A stretch of DNA of 20,588 nt from the NCBI GenBank assembly GCA_020249005.1, contig JADCGN010000052.1:1-20588 (forward strand), given 5' to 3'. The DNA comes from Alphaproteobacteria bacterium. Lineage in GTDB: Bacteria; Pseudomonadota; Alphaproteobacteria; UBA2136; UBA6156. Position 1 is the first letter of the stretch. The number at the start of each line of letters is the position of its first letter. Position numbers and translations under genes: made by a program. Positions 20,481 to 20,588 of the stretch are shown piece after piece. The notes below the pieces were generated by a model, which was given only the letters and a program-made list of their open reading frames with translations, was not told the origin of the DNA and did no database searches.

Positions 20481-20588
20481 ATGACCGCCCTGCTCCCACG
20501 CCTGCCCGCCACCCCGGCCGAAGCCGCCGCCCCACCGCCCTTTACCAGTGCAGGCGAAGCCCTGCTGTGGGCCACCGAGGTGCTGCGC
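20481..20588 (+). CDS. Partial hypothetical protein, N-terminus only
   Basis: The first 36 codons of a gene cut by the window edge. The product starts MTALLPRLPATPAEAAAPPP and continues FTSAGEALLWATEVLR. The opening is Pro/Ala-rich and probably disordered; the second part is helical. The ribosome binding site is weak (GAAAG about 12 bases before the ATG). GC content and third-position bias fit a real gene. A helix of the type AL-WA-EVLR occurs in various small DNA-binding and phage proteins, but the fragment is too short to assign. Confidence 0.5.
   Translation, partial: MTALLPRLPATPAEAAAPPPFTSAGEALLWATEVLR

Overview
The window is a GC-rich (roughly two-thirds G+C in most genes) chromosomal segment that looks alphaproteobacterial. 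The reasons are the fabD / rpsF-rpsR-rplI neighbourhood, a DUF2066-type secreted protein next to a DnaA-related HdaA, an L25/Ctc with a long tail, and the overall style of GyrA, GlyA and RuvAB. I cannot place it below class from sequence alone. No gene-free stretch exceeds 300 bases; the longest is 20214-20480 (267 bases), which holds promoters and possible leader hairpins. I see no rRNA, tRNA, CRISPR array or transposase.

Layout. Bases 35-2369 are five closely spaced plus-strand genes of phage structural type: two tandem paralogous small proteins, a tail/head-spike-like protein with a LamG-like end, and two small unknowns. The last of these runs into the 3' end of fabD. fabD (minus) is divergent from the ribosomal operon rpsF-rpsR-rplI (plus), which carries a leader hairpin resembling the S6:S18 autoregulatory site and ends in a clear terminator. 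An AT-rich orphan of 70 residues follows. Next come a pirin, hdaA and a DUF2066 protein on the minus strand, then a divergent GntR-family regulator and a CaCA cation antiporter on the plus strand. Bases 9375-12984 form a probable operon: membrane protein, ruvA, a metallo-beta-lactamase-fold hydrolase (UPF0173 type), ruvB, and a YfgM-like TPR protein. ruvC is not present. A cluster of hairpin repeats separates this from rplY (minus).

Between rplY and gyrA lies a visibly AT-richer two-gene unit (14051-15302, own terminator). The first gene encodes a 123-residue protein that follows the avidin/streptavidin pattern almost end to end, without a signal peptide. The second encodes an uncharacterised 280-residue protein. 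This pair is the most interesting content of the window. gyrA follows on the minus strand, with its Shine-Dalgarno sequence displayed in the loop of a GC hairpin abutting the start codon. Two small unknown minus-strand genes and glyA follow, and the window ends in the first 36 codons of a plus-strand gene.

How the genes fit together. Most genes are housekeeping: fatty-acid priming, ribosome, replication control, Holliday-junction migration, gyrase, one-carbon metabolism. Accessory material sits in three places: the phage-like block, the AT-rich 70-residue orphan, and the avidin-like pair. Several palindromes suggest local regulation (pirin promoter, gntR promoter). An 11-base word in the gntR promoter recurs inverted in the glyA/right-end intergenic region.
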